The notes beneath the pieces were generated by a model. The model saw only the letters and a program-made list of their open reading frames with translations, was not told the DNA's origin and ran no database searches. From Terfezia claveryi (Eukaryota > Ascomycota > Pezizomycetes > Pezizales > Pezizaceae), in contig WHUX01000018.1 in NCBI GenBank assembly GCA_015179025.1, positions 248,001-312,000 on the forward strand: a stretch of DNA of 64,000 nucleotides. The letters are read 5' to 3'. This document shows positions 58,442-64,000 of this stretch, piece after piece. The position numbers and the translations under genes were made by a program. Every line of letters starts with the position of its first letter. Position 1 is the first letter of the stretch.

Positions 58442-58751
58442 TGTTGATTTTTTGTCGAATGGACCGTGGTGCCGTAGGTCGTTTGTTGTTGGTGAAGTTG
58501 TTGCTACCGTTCAAGATAATTAACACTGATCTTTTGGTGGTGAGCATTACGGTGGGGGTTGTGGTGTGCGGGAGCGCTAGAACCAGTCATAGGGCAAACC
58601 CTTACCTTCGGCGCTACACACAGCCCACACTAACTTATCGTAAACGCAACACCATGTATCATCGAAATTTACAAGCGACGACGAATTACGATACCAATCA
58701 GCACCAGCAACCCCTACGACCACCCCGACGTTAATTTAACCAACATACACA
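58442..58751. promoter_or_regulatory. divergent uS4/eL21 promoter
   Basis: 310 bp lie between the head-to-head start codons. The stretch contains CAGTCATAG at 58583-58591, close to the HomolD box (CAGTCAC) of fungal ribosomal promoters, directly followed by GCAAACCCTTACC, which resembles the HomolE/telobox ACCCTA core. The pairing suggests shared regulation; this is inferred from position and motif only. Confidence 0.5.
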
Positions 58752-59414
58752 ATGGGTCACTCCGGTATGGGAAATCGAATTGGGAAATGTCGGAGAAAAC
58801 TGCTAATATGGGTGGTGGAATATAGGTGGTCTCAGAGCAGGAACCAGATATGCCTTCTCCAGGGGCTTCAAGGGTCAGTAAACCATGGTATCCGCGGTGT
58901 GAGACATGTGTTGACGATTCTATAGAGAAGGGTATGATCCACATGTCCACATACCTTACACAATTTCGTGTTGGGGACATTGTCGACATTAAGGTCAATG
59001 GTGCTGTTCAGAAGGGGTTAGTTGATCTTCGGTTCTTCCATATCTGGATGGGCACAACAAGCTGATTGATATTTTGACAATAGTATGCCCCACAAGGTCT
59101 ACCACGGTAAGACCGGTATTGTCTACAACGTCACCAAGTCAGCCGTCGGAGTAATCCTCTACAAGCTCGTCGGCAATCGATACATCGAGAAGCGTGTGAA
59201 CATCCGCATTGAGCACGTCAAGCACTCCAAGTGCCGAAAGGAGTTCGTCGACCGTGTCAAGTCCAACGCCGAGAAGAAGAGGGCCGCAAAGGCTGCTGGG
59301 AATCATGTGCACTTGAAGAGGCAACCCGTCCAGCCTCGTGAGGCTCGCACCGTCACCGTCAAGGACAATCTTCCAGAGACAGTCACTCCTATCCCATACG
59401 AGACTACCATCTAA
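58752..59414 (+). CDS. RPL21: ribosomal protein eL21
   Basis: Four exons: 58752-58764 (13 nt), 58826-58873, 58926-59016 and 59084-59414. Introns are 61, 52 and 67 bp; the frame closes to 160 aa, the same length as yeast L21. Exon 1 encodes only MGHS plus one base. The joined product reads MGHSGGLRAGTRYAFSRGFK, then [40 protein letters not shown] and RVNIRIEHVKHSKCRKEF. It is a 60S protein. It is transcribed away from uS4. Confidence 0.96.
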
Positions 59415-60152
59415 ACCAAAAAAATTCCGATATACACTGTACATATATTTCAATCGAATGTATGGTGCACATCTCATCATGTTGCTTCATTTGTCTCTTT
59501 CTTCTTCTGTCGAAGCGCCCATTGCCTATGCCAGCCATAACTCCCATTCGACTGGACATCGACCAAGTTTGCTGATGGGCATGGGCTAGTTAGGAATCGA
59601 AAAAATACACGATCCCTAACGGGGCAGGAAGTGGGTTGGTGTGGGGTTTCTAGGATTTACTGAATGGATGGTTCGCAACGGTGGTTAAAATGGGTGACTT
59701 TTTTGGCGCGCTTTTCCTTTTTATTACCGTCATCGTCTGGATTTCTTTTTTTATTTTCGATTACTCGGTGCCATGTATACTGGAGAAATCTAATATCCAC
59801 GAAGATGGCCTTCAGAGTCCTAGGGTTTCCGTCATATTCCACCTGGATGCATTGTGATTTCCTCAAATGTCCATTATATCTGCTGCATAAGCACCCAAAC
59901 AATATGAAGAAAGCGCTTCCAAGCCGCCCCAACGGGCGTGAACAAGCCTGTTTTGTCGAGATGTGCCAAGACTTCCATTTTGAGCCGCAACCGTTTACAT
60001 TTTTTTTTTTCACAATTCAACCCCACACAAACCCTACCAAATAGCCCAATCGCAACATACTAAGTATCTCTCAAGTATATCAAACTCACATCAATCCAGC
60101 CTAAGACTCTTTCAACCCAACTTCCCCCTCTAATCACATATCTGCCGAAGCA
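59415..60152. other. intergenic
   Basis: 3' flank of eL21 and 5' flank of RIM2. No gene seen. Confidence 0.45.
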
Positions 60153-61572
60153 ATGGTAATTGCGACGAGCGAGGCTGCTCGCTCAAATCCGCTCCCCTCT
60201 GCTGCTCACCAACTTCATCATGCCCATGCTCCAGAGTCGAATTTGCTCCCAACATCCAGGGAAGTTGGAGTTGCGGTCCCAGACAAGACTACTGAGCCGA
60301 TAAAGATAAAAGGGAATCCAGTTGCAAAATCATGGGCGCATTTTGTTGCTGGGGGGTTAGTAACATAAGATTCAATGATTTCATGGAACTTTAGAGCTAG
60401 GGTAGCTAATTTCGAATGTGACTTTTGCAGAGCCGGAGGAATGACAGCAGCCTTGTTCACAGCTCCGCTAGATGTGGTAAAGACGAGGTTGCAGAGTGAT
60501 TTCTACCGAAGCCAGATTCAGGCGAGGAGAGAAGCCTCAGGGTTGAATATCCATTCACATGGCATAGTAAGGCAGGGCTTGAGGCATTTTACTGAGACAT
60601 TCCAGATATTAGGGTATAAAATCCTACAGTTATTATTTGGTGAGATGGATAGAAAGCTAATTGGTAGTGCAATAGTGATGTCTATAAGATTGAAGGGTGG
60701 CGGGCCTTGTTCAAGGGTTTAGGTCCGAATCTTAGTGGTGTTGTGCCCGCACGGTATGTTCACTGTATTCATGCCCGCCAAAGCCTAGTCTGATCATTGC
60801 CCAACTCAGATCCATCAACTTCTATACCTATGGTAACGGCAAACGTCTGATTGCTGAATACTTCAACCATGGCAAGCAAGACACCACCTGGGTACACCTC
60901 TCCGCAGCTATTACCGCAGGTGTTGTAACATCTACTGCTACCAACCCCATCTGGCTCGTCAAAACCCGTCTCCAACTTGACAAACAAGAGTCTGGCGCCG
61001 CTGGTAAAACGCGGCAGTATAAGAACTCCTTTGATTGCGCCATGAAAGTCATCCGAGAGGAAGGAGTCAGGGGCCTTTACCGGGGCCTGACTGCTTCATA
61101 TCTCGGTGTATCAGAGTCCACTCTGCAGTGGGTTCTGTACGAGAAGATGAAGAGCCACCTTGCAAGGAGGGAGGAGCGAAGAATTGCTAGTGGTATGGAG
61201 GCGACAAGCTGGGATAGCGTTGTGCATTGGGGTGGAAGGTTGGGAGCGGCTGGAAGTGCGAAGTTGTTTGCAGCGATGTTGACATATCCACATGAGGTCG
61301 TCAGGACGAGGTTGAGGCAGAGGCCGATGGGGGGAGGGAAGCTGAAGTACACCGGGTTGGTGCAATGTTTTAGGACGATCTGGAAGGAGGAAGGCTTAGT
61401 TAGCATGTATGGGGGGTTGAGTCCACATCTGGTGAGTAGTACTCTTCCACTTTTAACCGAACCTGGTAGGGAGCTGAAGCTAATGGTCACGGTGTAGCTC
61501 CGAGTTGTACCGTCAGCAGCGATCATGTTCGGCATGTATGAGGTTGTTCTCCGAACCTTTGGCGCAGAATAA
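60153..61572 (+). CDS. RIM2: mitochondrial pyrimidine nucleotide carrier Rim2
   Basis: Five exons: 60153-60355, 60431-60613, 60676-60753, 60810-61431 and 61498-61572. Introns are 75, 62, 56 and 66 bp; the frame closes to 386 aa. Three mitochondrial-carrier repeats are visible, each with a Px[DE]xx[KR]x[KR] signature: TAPLDVVKTRLQSDF, TNPIWLVKTRLQLD and TYPHEVVRTRLRQRP. The motif at repeat 2 (PIWLVKTR) is typical of the Rim2/SLC25A33-36 group. The disordered ~65-residue N-terminus is common in fungal Rim2. It exchanges pyrimidine (deoxy)nucleoside triphosphates across the inner membrane, with iron transport also linked in yeast. Splice sites fall where the family aligns without gaps. Confidence 0.93.
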
Positions 61573-62392
61573 TAAAGAGCTAGCTATCACAGGGGGCATG
61601 CGGAGTTAAAGGATCACGTTTTCAACAGATTTATCAACCATCCTCTCGATTTTTTTTTTTTTGGCGGGATTGTACAATATATTCCTTCTTCCGTTTTGTT
61701 TATGTTTGAGGGTTATTTTCACCCCCAAAGGCTCATTCGAAAAAAAAAAAAATACTCCCTGCTCAATGTTAATTTTCCTTGCCTTATAAAATTACTTTGG
61801 TTTGATTGCTCTGGTAAATGTTCGGGTACGGTTACGGGATTGCGGATATACTCGGGTATCCCTTCTAGATCGATATCTTGTTATAGATTTATTAGTGATG
61901 AAGATGGCTAGGGTGAGGTAATAATTTAGTTACTGTAAATAGATGGAATCTAAAAGGGTGCAGTTGCAGTTACCCTGAATATATGGTGTGAGGTTCTCTA
62001 GTACAAACCTTCTCGCAAATGTTCTACTATCAAAACTTGCGAAAACATCAGAGGTACATGGTGATACTTGCCATAGCAGATATTCAAAGAAGCTCATGCA
62101 AGTTCTATCTATACCCAGTTGCTCTAATTTTGTTTAAAAAAAGCCCCAAACCCAGATGAAAGTATTACTAAGCAAGAAGAATGCATCATATGTATTTATG
62201 TAAAACACCCTGATACACCTCTAAACGCCCCCCCCCCCGCCCCCCCCCCAAAACAACAAAACAACCCCCCAAAAAGCAAGCTAACGAAAGCAATAGCAGC
62301 TCGTAATCGCACTCTCTACCAATTCTCCATGCATGCAGGGTACAACAACAATAGCCTCTGTCCGCCCTCCATATTGTGATAGTGATCCCAAA
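61573..62392. other. intergenic between convergent RIM2 and POP7
   Basis: Includes an interrupted poly-C run (62227-62249) and A-rich tracts. No gene recognised. Confidence 0.5.
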
Positions 62393-63540
62393 TCACGGCC
62401 TCACGAGAGTGATTTTTATCTCAATCATGCTGAGTTTTCGGATCCGCATATAGTCCTCATCGTCACCGTCATCATCGTCATCATCCTCACTCTCATCTTC
62501 GTCATCCTCGCCGTCGCCTTCACCTTGGGGGTCACGTGTATCAACCATGGGTACATCCGACGATGAAGGTAATGGTAGGTTAGGTGGTATTGTAGGTGGG
62601 TTTGAATCTGAGAATCCTTCTTCTATGAAGGGTAGTACGGTAGGTGTGTGTTCCTCGGTTCTGGCCTTCTTCCCGCCTTGGGTTTCGTGTTCGCTAGTCT
62701 CCTCTGCTTCCAATTCGGCGGACTTTCGCTTTTTGGTGTTAGTGGTGGGGCGTGGGTTGGGGAGGGGGAGGTCGAGTGATGGTGATGTTTCTGTTGTAGG
62801 GTTTTCTGGTTGGGTTGTAATTTCCTCCTGCGTCGTCGTAGTGGTGGTGGTGGCTTTCTTTGACTGCGGTTGTTTGGCGGTGGCACCGGGTTTCCGAACA
62901 ACGTCGTCTACGGCATCAACGCTCCCTGTCCCAACCCTCACAGAAACTCTATCATCTTTCATAAAATACACCCCAAGACTCAAACATTTATTGATCGCTT
63001 TTCCCGTTGCCTTGAGTACCACCCCTTCACCGACTAGTTCCCCCCGCTCTATTGGCTGGGATGGCGCGACATTTCGAAAATCACCACGTTGTCCTCCTCC
63101 TCCTCGCCGTCGCTGATTATTTCGATAGTTCCGCTGGCGCCTGTGTTGTTCGTTCGAGGCGTCATCGAGGGTGGATGTAGTGGACCAGAGGGATGCTTCT
63201 TGCACAGAGAGGATCTTGCGCACGCGCTTGACGGCAGAAATGAACGGGGTGCGGGCGGAGATATAGACTGTTTGTGGGGCTCGCTTGGAGTGCACGGGGG
63301 GGATTGGGGGATGGAGGAGGGGGCGTTTTTGGAGCGTGTGAGCTGAGGGTTAGTGAAGGTTATTAATTAGCTATGAGGGTAGAACAATCGAGGGGCATAG
63401 GAAGAGAGAGAGCAGAGGAGGGGAAAGATTGTGTGTTTGAAGAAGCAGTCGCACTTACTAGGTGGTAGCGGCGGTAGTTTTGGTGGAGGGGCAGAGGAGA
63501 ATGTAGGTACTTCTACTGCTGAACCAGCCTCGGCGGACAT
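62393..63540 (-). CDS. POP7: RNase P/MRP subunit Pop7 (Rpp20, Alba-like)
   Basis: Two exons: 63540-63459 and 63342-62393, with a 116-bp intron; the frame closes to 343 aa. The junction gives PPLPPSTHTLQKRPLLHPPI, then QTVYISARTPFISAVKRVRK, the Rpp20/Pop7 signature. Later come GEGVVLKATGKAINKCLSLG and VRVGTGSVDAVDD, completing the Alba-like fold. Pop7 pairs with Pop6 on the P3 domain of the RNase P and MRP RNAs. Against yeast Pop7 (140 aa) there is an Arg/Gly/Gln-rich insertion inside the Alba domain and a long disordered acidic tail ending in Asp/Glu runs. An in-frame ATG/CTG 24 bp further upstream (63564) would add eight residues. Confidence 0.87.
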
Positions 63541-64000
63541 GCTTGGAGGGGTGAACTGTAGCAAATTGGAGCTTTGAGCTTTAGGAGCGATAGGTGGTTG
63601 GTATCGGTAAGCGTGTCACACGGGTATGATTTGACGGATTCTGCGGGATTGGAATCCGGATTGCGGGTGACCGTTTGGAAGCTTGCGATCCGTGGTGTTT
63701 ATTTAGACTATTCGTATTTGTTACATATGGAGATCAACAGCCGTGGTCTTGGCGGTTACGGAGATGGCATCAGAAACTGTAACCATGGAATGTAGCCGCT
63801 CTCGCGGTAAAATGCGAGAATCCTTTCTGCCATTGACATCTTTTGCAAGTTCAGGAATAGTACAGATTCCATTGGGTAACTTCGCAATATTGTTTCTGAA
63901 TCTACCAATGTCTCGACCCAAACGAGACACCCCCCCAAATCCCCCCAGGGTACCCCAATAACACTTCCAATTACTCTGCCATTCGCATTTGGGTGGCAGA
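63541..64000. other. POP7 upstream region
   Basis: No coding frame with motifs; presumably the promoter of POP7 and flank of the next gene outside the window. Confidence 0.4.

Noticed and set aside
1..64000. tRNA genes
   Set aside because: Scanning by eye for B-box-like GGTTCRANNCC on both strands gave no site with a matching A box and foldable arms; a covariance search could still find one.

Overview
This window looks like a chromosome segment of a filamentous ascomycete (Pezizomycotina). The evidence is many short GT-AG introns (about 43-175 bp, branch points such as CTAAC or TACTGAC), fungal-type housekeeping genes on both strands, and fungal-specific families (Sos7, Rim2, Sec2, Mgr2). 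The gene-poor, repeat-rich left end fits a transposon-rich Pezizomycete (truffle-like) genome, but the species cannot be fixed from the sequence. I joined exons by hand, using reading-frame closure, splice consensus and family motifs. Exon lists are given in the evidence fields.

Region 1 (1 to about 10.1 kb) has no intact gene. It holds a broken pogo-type transposase, a decayed gag-like retroelement, two copies of a ~200-bp dispersed repeat, several minisatellites (18, 29, 15 and 92 bp), a degenerate ~108-117 bp tandem repeat family and a 120-bp repeat encoding a charged coiled coil.

Region 2 (10.5-15.4 kb): three minus-strand genes, for a phosducin-like protein (PLP2/VIAF), ARV1 and a VIT-like protein. 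Region 3 (15.4-18.4 kb) is non-coding and contains an 882-bp element with long terminal inverted repeats. Region 4 (18.4-33 kb): IPI3, ARB2, MET16 (PAPS reductase), a convincing UFL1 (UFM1 E3 ligase) homologue, SER2, a Sos7-like kinetochore gene, a probably broken membrane-anchored PC-esterase gene with an 11-nt microexon, and ATP18. Region 5 (33.5-45 kb): eL37, pantothenate kinase, LIP2, a Rogdi/RAV2 homologue divergent from COQ4, and SEC2. Region 6 (45-57.6 kb): long intergenic stretches around MGR2 (five small exons) and a FHA/tail-anchor VPS64/SLMAP homologue. Region 7 (57.6-64 kb): a head-to-head uS4/eL21 ribosomal pair, the RIM2 pyrimidine-nucleotide carrier and POP7 (RNase P/MRP).

The genes do not form one pathway. 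Themes are mitochondria (ATP18, MGR2, COQ4, LIP2, RIM2), translation and RNA (eL37, uS4, eL21, IPI3, POP7) and trafficking (SEC2, Rogdi, VPS64, ARV1). The most notable item is UFL1, because UFMylation is generally regarded as missing from the model ascomycetes. No tRNA, rRNA or CRISPR was recognised.
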